In this document: in pieces, positions 17,356 to 27,590 of the stretch
How the letters are laid out: each line of letters begins with the position of its first letter
How positions within the stretch are numbered: position 1 is the first letter of the stretch
DNA from: Scatosoma sp045533485
GTDB lineage: Bacteria > Bacillota > Clostridia > Christensenellales > Borkfalkiaceae
Length of the DNA: 64,000 nt
Assembly (NCBI GenBank): GCA_045533485.1
Contig: JAZSHX010000015.1
Location: 35,471 to 99,470 of the forward strand
Direction: 5' to 3'
Notes under the pieces: model-generated
What the model was told of the DNA's origin: nothing
Database searches by the model: none
The model's input: only the letters and a program-made list of their open reading frames with translations
Made by a program: the position numbers and the translations under genes

Positions 17356-19527
17356 TCACGCTTTTTTATTACGCATCGTCAGTGCAATACGATTTTTCTT
17401 CAAATCGACGTCTTTAATGCGTACTTGCACAACCTGCCCCACCTTCAAAACTTCCGATGGATGCTTGATATATCTATCCGTGATTTCCGAAATATGTACA
17501 AGTCCGTCTTGATGCACGCCGATATCTACGAACACACCGAAGTCGATAACGTTTCTAACTGTTCCCGTCACTTCCATACCGGGTTTCAAATCGGAAATGG
17601 ACATAATATCTTTTCTAAGCATAGGCGCAGGCAACGCGTCACGGATATCACGACCAGGTTTTACAAGCTCCGTTACGATGTCGCGCATAGTGGCTTTATC
17701 AAGGTTAGATGCGCTTGCCGCTTTATCTTCACCGTACGCCTTGATTTTTTGCTTCAAATCGTCAATCTTACGCGCGCGCACGTCTTCTTTAGTATAAGAG
17801 AACAAGGCAAGCAATTTTTCGGCTTTTTCGTAGGATTCGGGATGCACAGCGGTGTTATCCAAAATGTTATCGCCATCGTCGATACGCAAGAATCCTGCAC
17901 ACTGCGTATACGCTTTATCGCCCAGCTTAGGCACTTTCAAAAGCTGTTTACGCGATTTGAATTTGCCGTTCTTTTCACGATAGGCAACGATATTTTTTGC
18001 TACGGAAAGGTTTAAACCAGCTACGTATTTCAAAAGCGAATAGCTTGCTGTGTTCAAATCCACACCGACGCTGTTTACGCAATCTTCCAAAACGCCCGTA
18101 AGCACTTCGTCTAAGCGTTTTTCGTTCATATCGTGTTGATATTGCCCAACGCCGATGGATTTAGGATCGATTTTGATAAGCTCCGCAAGCGGATCTTGCA
18201 ATCTTCTTGCAATAGACACCGCGCTTCTTGCCGTAACGTCGTAATCGGGGAATTCTTCCGCGCCAAGTGCGCTAGCCGAATACACACTTGCCCCTGCTTC
18301 GTTTACGATCACGTAGCCCACTTCTCTACCCGTTTCCGCTTTAATTTCCTTGATAAGCTCACTGATAAACAGTTCACTTTCCTTGCTTGCCGTACCGTTA
18401 CCGCAAGAAATGACTTCCACCTTATATTTTTGAATAAGCCCTTTTAAGATACTCTTCGCTTCCTGTGTCCTATTTTGCGGCGGCGTAGGAAAAACGACCG
18501 TTTTATCAAGCACTTTCCCCGTTGCATCCACTACGCAAATTTTACAACCGGTACGATACGCAGGATCCCAACCCATCGTGATTTTATCCTTGATAGGCGG
18601 TTGCATCAACAACGGTTTTAAGTTGAGTTCAAACATTTTGATGGCTTGTTCACTTGCCTTTTCAAATAAATCGGCGCGAATTTCGCGTTCTACCGACGGC
18701 GCAATCAAACGTGTAAAACTGTCGCAAGCGGCATCTTTAACGATTTGAGAACTTTGATTGTTTGCTTTTAAGAACCCTGCCGCCGTGATACGTTTGGCAA
18801 ATTCTTCATCTACCTGCACGGAAACCTTCAAAAATTCTTCTTTTTCTCCGCGATTTAACGCAAGCACGCGATGCGGTTTCATTTCCGCAACAGGTTCACG
18901 ATAATCCGCGTACATTTCATACGTTTTCGTTTCATCCGCCGCTTCCTTGCCCTTGGCATACGAAGACACGATTTCCCCGTGATTGATATAGAAGTTACGT
19001 AATTTTTTACGCGTTACCGCATCGTCAGAGATAATCTCCGCAAGAATATCTTTAGCCCCTTGCACTGCATCAGCAACGCTAGTCACTTCGTCGGAAAGAT
19101 ATTTCTTTGCTTCGCTTTCCACGTCAAACGCATCGTTTTGCAACAAAATTGCATCGGCAAACGGTTGCAAGCCCTTTGCAATAGCGACGGATGCGCGCGT
19201 TTTACGCTTTTGTTTATACGGACGGTAAATATCTTCCACTTCCGTAAGCGTTACTGCTTTTTGCAAGGCAACGGTAATTTCCGGCGTCATCTTGCCAAGC
19301 TGTACAATGGCAGACGAAACTTCTTCTTTGCGTTTTTCCAAATTTCGTAAATACGTTAATCTATCGTTAAGCGAACGCAACACTTGATCGTCGCAGCTGC
19401 CCGTCATTTCCTTTCTATAACGGGCGATAAACGGAATAGTATTGCCTTCGTCAATAAGCGAGACGATATTATTCGTATGTACTTGTGATAAAGAAAATTC
19501 TTGTGCAATCGTTTGTAAAATGTCCAT
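17356..19527 (-). CDS. tex: Tex-family RNA-binding transcription accessory protein
   Basis: 723 residues, normal for Tex (YhgF). Order: helical N domain with FIARYRKEMTGSCDD (about 33-47) and EDIYRPYKQKRKTRA (about 97-111), a YqgF/RNase H-like domain (MGWDPAYRTGCKICVVD, about 330), helix-hairpin-helix repeats (LNTASYSLLKYVAGLN, KLGDKAYTQCAGFLRI), and a C-terminal S1 RNA-binding domain (GMEVTGTVRNVIDFGVFVDIG). Tex binds nucleic acids and is linked to transcription and stress survival. Last gene of the run starting at uvrC, 32 bp after the glycosylase gene. Confidence 0.95.
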   Translation of the reverse strand: MDILQTIAQEFSLSQVHTNNIVSLIDEGNTIPFIARYRKEMTGSCDDQVLRSLNDRLTYLRNLEKRKEEVSSAIVQLGKMTPEITVALQKAVTLTEVEDIYRPYKQKRKTRASVAIAKGLQPFADAILLQNDAFDVESEAKKYLSDEVTSVADAVQGAKDILAEIISDDAVTRKKLRNFYINHGEIVSSYAKGKEAADETKTYEMYADYREPVAEMKPHRVLALNRGEKEEFLKVSVQVDEEFAKRITAAGFLKANNQSSQIVKDAACDSFTRLIAPSVEREIRADLFEKASEQAIKMFELNLKPLLMQPPIKDKITMGWDPAYRTGCKICVVDATGKVLDKTVVFPTPPQNRTQEAKSILKGLIQKYKVEVISCGNGTASKESELFISELIKEIKAETGREVGYVIVNEAGASVYSASALGAEEFPDYDVTARSAVSIARRLQDPLAELIKIDPKSIGVGQYQHDMNEKRLDEVLTGVLEDCVNSVGVDLNTASYSLLKYVAGLNLSVAKNIVAYREKNGKFKSRKQLLKVPKLGDKAYTQCAGFLRIDDGDNILDNTAVHPESYEKAEKLLALFSYTKEDVRARKIDDLKQKIKAYGEDKAASASNLDKATMRDIVTELVKPGRDIRDALPAPMLRKDIMSISDLKPGMEVTGTVRNVIDFGVFVDIGVHQDGLVHISEITDRYIKHPSEVLKVGQVVQVRIKDVDLKKNRIALTMRNKKA

Positions 19528-19559
19528 AATGTAATCCTTATAAAATTATGTTTTTCTTG

Positions 19560-20051
19560 TTAAGCGTTTTTATAAATGCTATCCAACGCACCCCACCAAA
19601 CTTCCTGATTGTATCTTGGATTTGCAGGGCTTGTTGACGGCATTTTGATATACGGAATACCGCAATCAGTATAATGCTTCTCAAATAATTGATACGCAAG
19701 CGTACCGTTTAATAAAATGCCTTGCAATTTTGCTTTTTCAAATATCGGCTTCAAATTTGCAATTTTTGCATTTTTTATGCTGCTATCCGCAGAACCGTCT
19801 ATATCGCAAGCCGTTGCTATATCCCAAAGCGCAACGCCCTTTGATAATAAAAACGCGCACTTCTCTTCGTTGGTGGAAGGAATTTCGCTTTGAAAATATC
19901 CGCAAAGCATTTTCCAAAAACGATTTTGCTTGTTGCCATAATAAAAGTGGATTTCCCTGCTTTTTACCGACGGAAAACTGCCCAAAATGAGAACTTTTGA
20001 GTTCTCGTTATACACGGGCGGAAAGCCCATTTTTTGCGGTTCTACTTTCAT
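19560..20051 (-). CDS. DNA-deoxyinosine glycosylase (UDG superfamily)
   Basis: 163 residues. It has the uracil-DNA-glycosylase superfamily fold signature LILGSFPSVKSR (about 25-36) and, near the end, MPSTSPANPRYN. This pairing fits the hypoxanthine-DNA glycosylase family, which removes deaminated adenine from DNA. Helical middle: NRFWKMLCGYF, GVALWDIATACDIDGS. It starts 3 bp after the M16 peptidase stop, so it is translated from the same message. A single-gene function could differ (uracil or mismatch specificity); the family call is firm, the substrate less so. Confidence 0.85.
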   Translation of the reverse strand: MKVEPQKMGFPPVYNENSKVLILGSFPSVKSREIHFYYGNKQNRFWKMLCGYFQSEIPSTNEEKCAFLLSKGVALWDIATACDIDGSADSSIKNAKIANLKPIFEKAKLQGILLNGTLAYQLFEKHYTDCGIPYIKMPSTSPANPRYNQEVWWGALDSIYKNA

Positions 20052-20054
20052 AAA

Positions 20055-21296
20055 TTATGCAAGCGGAAAGGGTTTGTCCGTGTTACCGACAAGTGCAATC
20101 GCCTTTTGCTTTTCATCAAAAAGTTGTTTGATTACATCGTGCGTTTGCGCATAGGTCATCGCGTTGATTTTTTCAAGCTTTTCTTGGAAATCGAATATCT
20201 TGTTAAAATGCAACAAATATTTTCCGTACAGCAGCATTTGCGAATTGCTGTTTTCGTTGCTAAAAAAGATGCTGGATTTCATTTGCTCGCGGCTACGGTT
20301 AAACTCGTCTTCGCTAATACCGTTCTTCTTGATATTTTTTACCACTTCCGTGATGGCGTCGTAAGCCTGCATTGCTTGTTTGGGATTTACGCCTGCATAA
20401 ATCACCTGCGTGCCGCATTCGCGATATTGCGTTGCATACGAGTATACTGAATAAGCAAGCCCACGCTTTTCACGAACTTCTTGGAACAAACGTGAGCTCA
20501 TTGAACCGCCCAAAACACTATTGATCGCGCCCACGATTTCTTCTAAATTGCTGCCGCGTGGAATAGACGGATAGCCAAGCGCAATATGCATTTGTTCAAT
20601 GGGCTTTTGTTTTACCAAACTTCGTTTTTCGCTTAAAATGATAGGTGTGCGTTCTTCAAAGTTGCCTTTTTCTAAATCCCCAAAATAGCTTTCAACAAGC
20701 GCTTGCGCCGTTTGCGGATCAATACCGCCTGCAAAGGAAATTACGATGTTTTCAGGGCAATAACGCGCTTTTTTATAACGCAAAATATCTTCCACCGTGA
20801 AAGAACGCACGTTGTCCGCCGTGCCCAAAATGTTTCTGCCGTAATTTTCTTTACCGTAGCAAGCAGACGCAAGCAAATCCAAGCACAAATCTTCAGGAGT
20901 GTCTTCGTTCATGGAAATTTCTTCGCAAACAACGCCCTTTTCCCTTACCATTTCTTCTTCTGGAAAGGTCGAATGCAAGAATAAATCCGACAAAAGCTCA
21001 AAGCACGCCGTTGTATGTTCGGACGTACATTTGGAATAATAGCAAGTTAAATCCTTGCCCGTAAAGGCGTTTACCTGCGCGCCTAAACGATCAAACGCAT
21101 CGGAAATTTCAAAGGCGTTGCGTTTTTGCGTGCCTTTGAACTGCATATGCTCAATAAAATGCGAAATGCCGTCTTCCGCGTCCGTTTCCGCGCTTGCGCC
21201 CGTACCGACCAAAATGCCCATCGTAACGGACATAAAGCCGTCCATTTGCTTTACAACCAAACGTAAACCGTTGTCGTACTTCTTTTCAAATACCAT
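20055..21296 (-). CDS. M16 family zinc peptidase
   Basis: 413 residues. The inverted zinc motif HxxEH is present as HFIEH (about 47-51) with the downstream glutamate region (VVCEEISMNEDTPEDL). The second half (about 170-400; GVGAINSVLGGSMSSRLFQEVREKRGLAYSVYS) is the inactive partner domain, as in mitochondrial processing peptidase-like proteins. No signal peptide. In Bacillus the corresponding gene (mlpA) sits next to a ylxY-like deacetylase gene, and the same pair occurs here with a 5-bp gap. Exact substrate unknown. Confidence 0.92.
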   Translation of the reverse strand: MVFEKKYDNGLRLVVKQMDGFMSVTMGILVGTGASAETDAEDGISHFIEHMQFKGTQKRNAFEISDAFDRLGAQVNAFTGKDLTCYYSKCTSEHTTACFELLSDLFLHSTFPEEEMVREKGVVCEEISMNEDTPEDLCLDLLASACYGKENYGRNILGTADNVRSFTVEDILRYKKARYCPENIVISFAGGIDPQTAQALVESYFGDLEKGNFEERTPIILSEKRSLVKQKPIEQMHIALGYPSIPRGSNLEEIVGAINSVLGGSMSSRLFQEVREKRGLAYSVYSYATQYRECGTQVIYAGVNPKQAMQAYDAITEVVKNIKKNGISEDEFNRSREQMKSSIFFSNENSNSQMLLYGKYLLHFNKIFDFQEKLEKINAMTYAQTHDVIKQLFDEKQKAIALVGNTDKPFPLA

Positions 21297-21301
21297 ATTA
21301 T

Positions 21302-22042
21302 TTATCCCCTTTCCCGTAAATTTTCCGTAACAGTAATCACCGATAAGTTGCGGGATTCATAATTTTTTAATATATCGTCCAAAGCGTCGACGGTGGCTTG
21401 CATAGGATGCATCAAAACAAAATCGCCGCTTTGTATATTTTTTGTAGCGCGCGTATAGATAAGCGCACTGTCTTTATCACGCCAGTCAATCGTATCCCGT
21501 GACCATAAAATCGTTTTCATTTGCAGTTGCTGCGCGGCGGAAAGCGTATTGTCGCTATATGCCCCCGACGGCGGTGCGAACAAGGTGGGCTGCATCCCGA
21601 TTGCTTTGTAAATAAATTGATTGCAAGTGTCTATTTCTTGTTTATTTGCCGCAAACGACAATTTCTTATGGTCCTTATGAAAATAGCCGTGATTGCCTAT
21701 TTCGTGGCCTGCATCGCGAATAGCCTTTAAGCAATCTACGTTATCATCCGCCCAACAACCGCCGATAAAAAAGGTTGCTTTAGCTTGATGCTTTTCTAAA
21801 ATTTCCAGCATTTCCAGCACTTCTTCTTGCCCCCAGTACACGTTAATCAGCAGGGAAACGCCGCCCGATTTTACGTTACCCGATCGGTAAAGCACCGCGT
21901 TTTCCCCGTCGACGTTCACACTGTTTTGTTGTGGAGCAAAGCATAATACGCCAACGCAAACGACCAAAAATACAAGCATTGCATTGACGATTGCCGTGAT
22001 TTTCCTGGTTGACCATTGATATCCTGCCTGCTTTTTACCCAT
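21302..22042 (-). CDS. Membrane-anchored NodB-type polysaccharide deacetylase homologue
   Basis: 246 residues from the ATG at 22042 (GAGGTG five bases upstream). One N-terminal membrane segment (about 12-30, AIVNAMLVFLVVCVGVLCFA) and an extracellular NodB domain. The metal His pair is present (GNHGYFHKDH, about 135), with FAPPSGAYSD, DTIDWRDKD and LMHPMQ. The usual catalytic TFDDG motif is replaced by LINVYWGQEE, so classical deacetylase activity is doubtful; this substitution appears to typify the ylxY-like branch in Clostridia. Followed 5 bp later by the M16 peptidase gene, as in Bacillus. Confidence 0.88.
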   Translation of the reverse strand: MGKKQAGYQWSTRKITAIVNAMLVFLVVCVGVLCFAPQQNSVNVDGENAVLYRSGNVKSGGVSLLINVYWGQEEVLEMLEILEKHQAKATFFIGGCWADDNVDCLKAIRDAGHEIGNHGYFHKDHKKLSFAANKQEIDTCNQFIYKAIGMQPTLFAPPSGAYSDNTLSAAQQLQMKTILWSRDTIDWRDKDSALIYTRATKNIQSGDFVLMHPMQATVDALDDILKNYESRNLSVITVTENLRERG

Positions 22043-22121
22043 TATACACCTCAAAAAAACGATTAGTTTATCATATTTTCATTTTTTTAAGGATATGCGT
22101 AGAGATAAATTTGCGAAGCAA

Positions 22122-24518
22122 TTATTTAATGGTAACGATAGTAATGCCCGTCTCGCCTTCGCCGTATTTTCCAAGACGATATGACGCAACGTTTTTATGT
22201 CCGCGTAAAAGATCGTGAATGCCTGCACGCAGCTTGCCTGTGCCGACGCCGTGGATAATACGCACTTCCGGCAAGTTAGAAATAACCGCCGCGTCAATAA
22301 ACGCTTCCACTTCCGGTAACGCTTCGTGCACCGTGCATCCGATCACGTTAATTTCAAGCGTAGGCATAGGTTTTGCTTGCAAGGATTTGACAACCTGCAC
22401 TTTATCGCCTGCCTTCTTTTTCGTTTGGATTTTGTTTGCCATTGTATCGCTTGTACCTGACAAAACAACGAACAAATCGCTAAATTTACTGCGCACACGA
22501 ATATTACCGCAAAGCAATTCAGCTTCCTTTTTTTGCGTGCGCACGCTTTGCACCGTACCTTCTTGATTGATGTTTTGCACGTACAATTTAGCCCCAACGG
22601 CAATTTGTTTTTCCGTTGCAGGCACGTATTTAGGCCGTAAAACGTCACTGTTTTCGCTTTCGTAAGCTTGATCGCTTAAACGGTTTTTGAGCGTTCTCGC
22701 CTTGATTAAATCGGCTTCGGAAATGCTTTCTTGTGCAAAAATTTCCTCAATTTCATTTAGCAATTCTTCCGCTGCCGCCGTGCGTTCGTTGATAATTCTT
22801 CTCGATTCCGCCTTTGCCTGCGTAAAGAGCTTTTCTTTTTCCTTTTGCAGTTTCTCTTTTTCCGTTTCCAAAACCTGCAACTGTTGATGCCAGCTTGCCT
22901 TTAATGCGTTGCTTTGCCTAAGCGCTTCATCTGCTTGAATACGGCTTTCTTCGGCAGTACGCACGATATTTTCAAATTTTTGCGCGTCTTGCGACAAATT
23001 AGAAAGCGCGTCTTGCAAAATGCTTTCCTTTAATCCAAGCCGCCTTGAAATTGCCAAAGCGTTGCTTGATCCAGGCAACCCGATACGAATTACGTACAAA
23101 GGTTGTAGCGTGTTGCTGTCAAATTCCATACAAGCGTTTTCAATATCCTTTGCAGAAAAGGCAAATTCTTTCAGCGAAGTGTAATGTGTCGTCACCACAC
23201 CCGACGCACCGGCTTGCAGCAAATGCGAAAGAATAGCCTTTGCCAACGCTTGCCCTTCTTCGGGGTCAGTTCCGCCGCCTAATTCGTCGATAAGCACCAA
23301 GCTTTTCGCGTTTGCATTGTCGACGATATGAATAATGTTGGTAATGTGCGAAGAAAACGTAGAAAGACTTTCTTCAATACTTTGTGCGTCGCCGATGTCG
23401 CAATAAATTTCGTCAAAAACGGAGAGCGCGGCGCGTTTTGCAGGCACATATAAACCGCACATTGCCATCATACAAAACAAGCCGACCATTTTCAGCGTAA
23501 CCGTTTTACCGCCCGTATTTGGGCCGCTTATCAATAAGAAACGGTAGTTTTCTCCCAGTGATAAGCTAACCGGTACGACCTTTTTCCTATCAATTAAGGG
23601 GTGACGGCCGCTGTCAATCACTACCTTTCCCTTTGCGTTCATTTCCGGTTTAACGCTGGACGTTTTATACGCATACTCCGCACGTGCATAGATAGCGTCA
23701 AGCTCTTCTAAAACGCAAACATTCTTGCGTAATTGTTCCGCGATTGCGCCAACCCCCTTGGAAAGCGCGGACAAAATACGTTCTACTTCTTCCTTTTCGT
23801 CCAAGGTAAGCGTACGCAATTCATTGTTCATTTCCAGAACTTCTTCCGGCTCAATGAAAAAGGTTGCGCCCGTTGCCGACCTATCGTGAATAAAGCCCTT
23901 TACGTTGCGTTTATATTCCGCGCGTACAGGTAAAACGTAGCGATTATCACGCATCGTCACGATATTGTCCTGCAAATATTTTGCTTCACTCCCTGATAAA
24001 TATTCACTAAGCCGCGCGCGGATTTTGTCGTTCAAAAGACGAATTTCACGACGCAGCATATACAGTTTATCGCTTGCGTAATCGCTTACTTCCGTATCGC
24101 TGATAATTTTGCTGTGGATATCGTCTTCTAACGCAACGTTATAATAGATTGCGTCAACAAGACGTTTTAACTGTTTTATTTCTTCATCGTTGACTGCATG
24201 TATGCTTGTAAACGCAATACGTGATGCGCGCAACAAATGTCCCACCTTCAACAGCTCACCACAGGAAAGCGTAGAGCCCTTTTGCGCGCGGTCGATTTCA
24301 TCATAAAAGATGGGAAAGCACTCCACTTTACTTACGCCGTGCGTAAAAAGTAACGCAACCGCTTCTTCCGTATCTTTCAAGCGCTCTTTAGCAGTTTCAA
24401 CGTCGGGCGTGGGGTGCATAGCTTGTAAACGCGCTTTTCCCCCTTCCAGCGTAGCATATTCCGCCGCTATCCCAAGAATTTTATTAAGTTCCGTTTTTTC
24501 AATCGCTTTAACGTTCAT
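22122..24518 (-). CDS. mutS2: MutS2 with altered Smr domain
   Basis: 798 residues. Order: core/lever domain (about 1-290), MutS ATPase (Walker A SGPNTGGKTVTLKM near 330, LVLIDELGGGTDP near 400), coiled coil (about 510-610; rich in E/K/Q), and C-terminal Smr domain (721-798). MutS2 rescues stalled/collided ribosomes and suppresses recombination. The Smr HGxGTG motif is intact (HGVGTGKLR), but the family's LDLR motif reads INVIG, removing Asp and Arg linked to nuclease activity. Follows the U32 gene by 9 bp. Confidence 0.95.
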   Translation of the reverse strand: MNVKAIEKTELNKILGIAAEYATLEGGKARLQAMHPTPDVETAKERLKDTEEAVALLFTHGVSKVECFPIFYDEIDRAQKGSTLSCGELLKVGHLLRASRIAFTSIHAVNDEEIKQLKRLVDAIYYNVALEDDIHSKIISDTEVSDYASDKLYMLRREIRLLNDKIRARLSEYLSGSEAKYLQDNIVTMRDNRYVLPVRAEYKRNVKGFIHDRSATGATFFIEPEEVLEMNNELRTLTLDEKEEVERILSALSKGVGAIAEQLRKNVCVLEELDAIYARAEYAYKTSSVKPEMNAKGKVVIDSGRHPLIDRKKVVPVSLSLGENYRFLLISGPNTGGKTVTLKMVGLFCMMAMCGLYVPAKRAALSVFDEIYCDIGDAQSIEESLSTFSSHITNIIHIVDNANAKSLVLIDELGGGTDPEEGQALAKAILSHLLQAGASGVVTTHYTSLKEFAFSAKDIENACMEFDSNTLQPLYVIRIGLPGSSNALAISRRLGLKESILQDALSNLSQDAQKFENIVRTAEESRIQADEALRQSNALKASWHQQLQVLETEKEKLQKEKEKLFTQAKAESRRIINERTAAAEELLNEIEEIFAQESISEADLIKARTLKNRLSDQAYESENSDVLRPKYVPATEKQIAVGAKLYVQNINQEGTVQSVRTQKKEAELLCGNIRVRSKFSDLFVVLSGTSDTMANKIQTKKKAGDKVQVVKSLQAKPMPTLEINVIGCTVHEALPEVEAFIDAAVISNLPEVRIIHGVGTGKLRAGIHDLLRGHKNVASYRLGKYGEGETGITIVTIK

Positions 24519-24527
24519 GTACTCCCC

Positions 24528-26744
24528 TTATAATACACCGCGCTTAAAATGTCCCGAAGTGTAATTTTTATAAAGTTTCTTTTGTAAAATTTCGTCGTCA
24601 ATCGCGGCAACCGCTTGCCCTTTTTGCTCTTGCAAGGTACAATCGATAAGCTTTCCTGCCCCATCGATACCTTTGCCGATCAGTGTTGCGCAATTATACA
24701 CTTCAAATCGGCAATTCCCCTTATCGTCCGTATATCTGCGCATCGGGAATTCGCGGCCGTTTTCGTCCATTAGACAGTATATATTTTTCTTGTCGCAGTT
24801 TGCGCAAGTTTTTTCAAAAGGACAATAGCATAAATCCATCAATTTGATATCGCCTAAGCTCAACACAAACGCTTTTTCACTGATAAGCGGTTGCAGTTCG
24901 CTTGCATTTGCTTCCTTAGAAAGCGCATAATAACGTACGTTATCAAATTGCAAAAGCTTAGCAACCGCCACGCCATTGATAAGATGCAGTCCCGTTCCTG
25001 CAAACACAGACAAATTGTGCGCCTTGGCAAACTGCAACGCCGCATAATTATCCGCATAAACACCGTCCAAATGATGGCTTATAATATAATCGGCAATCGC
25101 TTGTTCCTGCGAACGCGTACAAAAAGGCGGATAATAAATAAATTTTTCAAAATTGCCGTTGATAAAAGACGCAGGTAACTTTTGCGTATAAGCGTCGGGC
25201 TTACAAATGGCAATATCCGCCGTGACGCCTTGAAAATCGTTAGAAATTACCGCTATTTTGTTGTTTTTGCCTTCGGGTAAGTTACACTGCAACCGCATAG
25301 AAAGCGGCTGATTTTTCGCTTGTTTCGTAATGCTTTGCGCCACTTTTTCATAAAACTCTCTGCGAAAAGCGTTCAAAAGTGACTTTGCGATAAATATATT
25401 GCCTTTTAAAACAATTTCTTCAAACTCTACTTGCAAAGGCAACCCGTCCGTTTTTTCAAAACACGCCTTTAACTGTTCTTCGGTCAACGGTTGATTGTTC
25501 GCCGTTTGTAAAACGTTCTTTGACGTAACGACCACGTCGCCACAGATAGCAACCGCCTGTTTGTTTTCGCAAAAATACAATTTAATAGGCAATTTCGTAA
25601 GCTTTTTAGCACTTAAAACGCGTGCGTTTACCGCTGTATCCGTAGTGATAAACACACCGTCGCCGTTTTTAAGGCGTGCGTTGCTAACGATAGAAAAACC
25701 GCGCGCCACGGCTCTTCCAAACACTGCGCCGCCCACTTCCATGCCGCCGCGCAAAATTTTGAAAGCGTCGCCGTTTTTTGCCTTGCAAACGCTTTCTACA
25801 AGGTACGCGCCGTTGACCACTTTGACCACACCAACTTTTTCCCCGATATGCCCTTGCACGCTGGACGAAATAAAACGTTTATCCTGTCCAAACGCAAGCC
25901 CTTTGGTATAGTTACCGCGATTATACGTCCGTTTCAAATCGGACAAGCTTTGTTGTAAATCTTTTGTTTGCGCGCCGTCTAATAATGCCCGATAATAGCG
26001 CACTGCCGCTGCAACGTATTCAGCGCGGCGCATTCTTCCTTCGATTTTGAAAGAAACCACGCCTGCTTGTATGAGCTTTTCAATCGTTTCCCCTACGCAC
26101 AAATCGGCAAGCGACAAAGCGTAACTTTTCTCTTCATAGCCGTTTCGATTGATTGAATACTGTTTTCGGCAAGGTTGCTTGCATCTGCCGCGATTGCCGC
26201 TGTTGCCGCCTGCAAACGACGAAAAATAACATTGACCGGAAAAACAAGTGCAAAGCGCGCCTTGAACAAATACTTCCGTTTCGATAATTTGCGCGATTGC
26301 CGCAATTTCGTCCAGCGGCGTTTCACGGGCAAGAATTACGCGCGAAAAACCGCACTCTTTGGCGAATAATGCACCGTTTACGTTACATACGCCTGCTTGC
26401 GTACTTAAATGTAAAACCACGTCGGGCGCATTTTCCTTCACTGCTTTTCCAAGCAAAGCGTCCTGTAAAATGATTGCGTCGACGTCCGTTTGCCATACGT
26501 TTGATAAGCTATGCAAAAAGTAGTCAAGTTCCGCGTCCTTCACAATGGTATTCATCGCCACGTACACGTTAACGCCGCAAAAATGTGCAGTTTTGACTGT
26601 TTCGGCTAATTGTTCAAGCCCGAAATTTTCAGCGCCTTGACGTGCGGAAAAAGCGCTATATCCAAGATATATCGCATTTGCCCCGTTGTCGATTGCCGCT
26701 TGTGCGCATTGTGCATTGCCTGCCGGCGCTAAAATTTCAAGCAT
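24528..26744 (-). CDS. Peptidase U32 family protein (RlhA-like)
   Basis: 738 residues: U32 core (about 1-280; EILAPAGNAQCAQAAIDNGANAIYLG, STQAGVCNVNGALFA, FVQGALCTCFSGQCYFSSFAGGNSGNRGRC) followed by a long C-terminal extension of the DUF3656 type (about 370-480), then a second barrel-like part with a Cys cluster (CYCPFEKTCANCDKKNIYC). E. coli RlhA of this family hydroxylates 23S rRNA at C2501; other members modify tRNA or ubiquinone precursors. The conserved cysteines may hold iron-sulfur. The two-part length matches the long Bacillota form. Confidence 0.9.
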   Translation of the reverse strand: MLEILAPAGNAQCAQAAIDNGANAIYLGYSAFSARQGAENFGLEQLAETVKTAHFCGVNVYVAMNTIVKDAELDYFLHSLSNVWQTDVDAIILQDALLGKAVKENAPDVVLHLSTQAGVCNVNGALFAKECGFSRVILARETPLDEIAAIAQIIETEVFVQGALCTCFSGQCYFSSFAGGNSGNRGRCKQPCRKQYSINRNGYEEKSYALSLADLCVGETIEKLIQAGVVSFKIEGRMRRAEYVAAAVRYYRALLDGAQTKDLQQSLSDLKRTYNRGNYTKGLAFGQDKRFISSSVQGHIGEKVGVVKVVNGAYLVESVCKAKNGDAFKILRGGMEVGGAVFGRAVARGFSIVSNARLKNGDGVFITTDTAVNARVLSAKKLTKLPIKLYFCENKQAVAICGDVVVTSKNVLQTANNQPLTEEQLKACFEKTDGLPLQVEFEEIVLKGNIFIAKSLLNAFRREFYEKVAQSITKQAKNQPLSMRLQCNLPEGKNNKIAVISNDFQGVTADIAICKPDAYTQKLPASFINGNFEKFIYYPPFCTRSQEQAIADYIISHHLDGVYADNYAALQFAKAHNLSVFAGTGLHLINGVAVAKLLQFDNVRYYALSKEANASELQPLISEKAFVLSLGDIKLMDLCYCPFEKTCANCDKKNIYCLMDENGREFPMRRYTDDKGNCRFEVYNCATLIGKGIDGAGKLIDCTLQEQKGQAVAAIDDEILQKKLYKNYTSGHFKRGVL

Positions 26745-26762
26745 AATTTCTTTCCTTTCGTA

Positions 26763-27590
26763 TTATTCGTTGCAATAGCCAAAACGTTCAATAGCTTCGG
26801 CCACCGCGCTTTCTTCGTTGGTTGCCTGTAAAACGGTTGCCACCTGTTTTAATTCTTCCGCGGCGTTTTGCACAGCCAAACCCAACCCCGCCTTTTCTAT
26901 CATCGGCAAATCGTTCCATTGATCGCCGATTGCGACTGTTTTTTCGATCGGCACGTTATAATGGTTTGCAATAAATTCCAGCGCAGTGCCTTTTGAATAG
27001 GAACAATGTACCACTTCCACCAAATATTCCGCGCTTTTGGTAACCGTGCAATTTTTCAGGCCCAAGCTTGCGATTGCTTGAAAAACCTTTGCATTGTCTT
27101 TAGGCTCAACCATCGCTAAAATTTTATAAACGGGCATTTTGCTTTCCCGCAAAAATTGCGAAATGGGCGTATCCAAAACACGCAACGCCTTTTCACGAAC
27201 CGCGGTTTCGTATAAACGCAAAAATTCGTCGTCCATATTGGAATAAAAACTCCACAAATCATATACGTGGATATGCACGCCAAGCTTCTCAAATTTTTCA
27301 CATACGGCAATCGCTTCTTCGTGTTGCATTGTGCCTTGCAAAATAGGAGTTTTCGTTTCTACGTCCACAATGATGGAACCTTGACAACAGGAAACCAAGC
27401 CCGTTAAGCCAAGCTCTTCCACTCTATGAATAATTCCCGACGGCATACGTCCCGTTGAAATGGCAAACTTGCCGCCTTCTGCTACGTACGCACGAATAGC
27501 GTCTTTGTTCTTTTGCGAAATTTCTCCGTTATCACAAACCAACGTTCCGTCAAAATCGGAAACAATTAACTGCGCATTTAACTTTTTCAC
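26763..27590 (-). CDS. Cof-type HAD-IIB phosphatase
   Basis: 275 residues. HAD motif I VSDFDGTLV (about 10-18), motif II ISTGRMPSG (about 39), and C-terminal AIGDQWNDLPMIEKAGLGLAV for motifs III/IV. HAD-IIB enzymes dephosphorylate sugar phosphates, FMN or PLP; the substrate here is unknown. The start is GTG, placed directly behind the uvrC stop (TAAGTG), with its ribosome site AAGGAAG inside the end of uvrC, which indicates coupled translation. Confidence 0.92.
   Translation of the reverse strand: MKKLNAQLIVSDFDGTLVCDNGEISQKNKDAIRAYVAEGGKFAISTGRMPSGIIHRVEELGLTGLVSCCQGSIIVDVETKTPILQGTMQHEEAIAVCEKFEKLGVHIHVYDLWSFYSNMDDEFLRLYETAVREKALRVLDTPISQFLRESKMPVYKILAMVEPKDNAKVFQAIASLGLKNCTVTKSAEYLVEVVHCSYSKGTALEFIANHYNVPIEKTVAIGDQWNDLPMIEKAGLGLAVQNAAEELKQVATVLQATNEESAVAEAIERFGYCNE

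Noticed and set aside
21302..22042. Calling the deacetylase homologue a broken gene because TFDDG is missing
   Set aside because: The frame is intact, other motifs are conserved, and the INVYWG version appears to be normal for this branch, so it is reported as a divergent family member.
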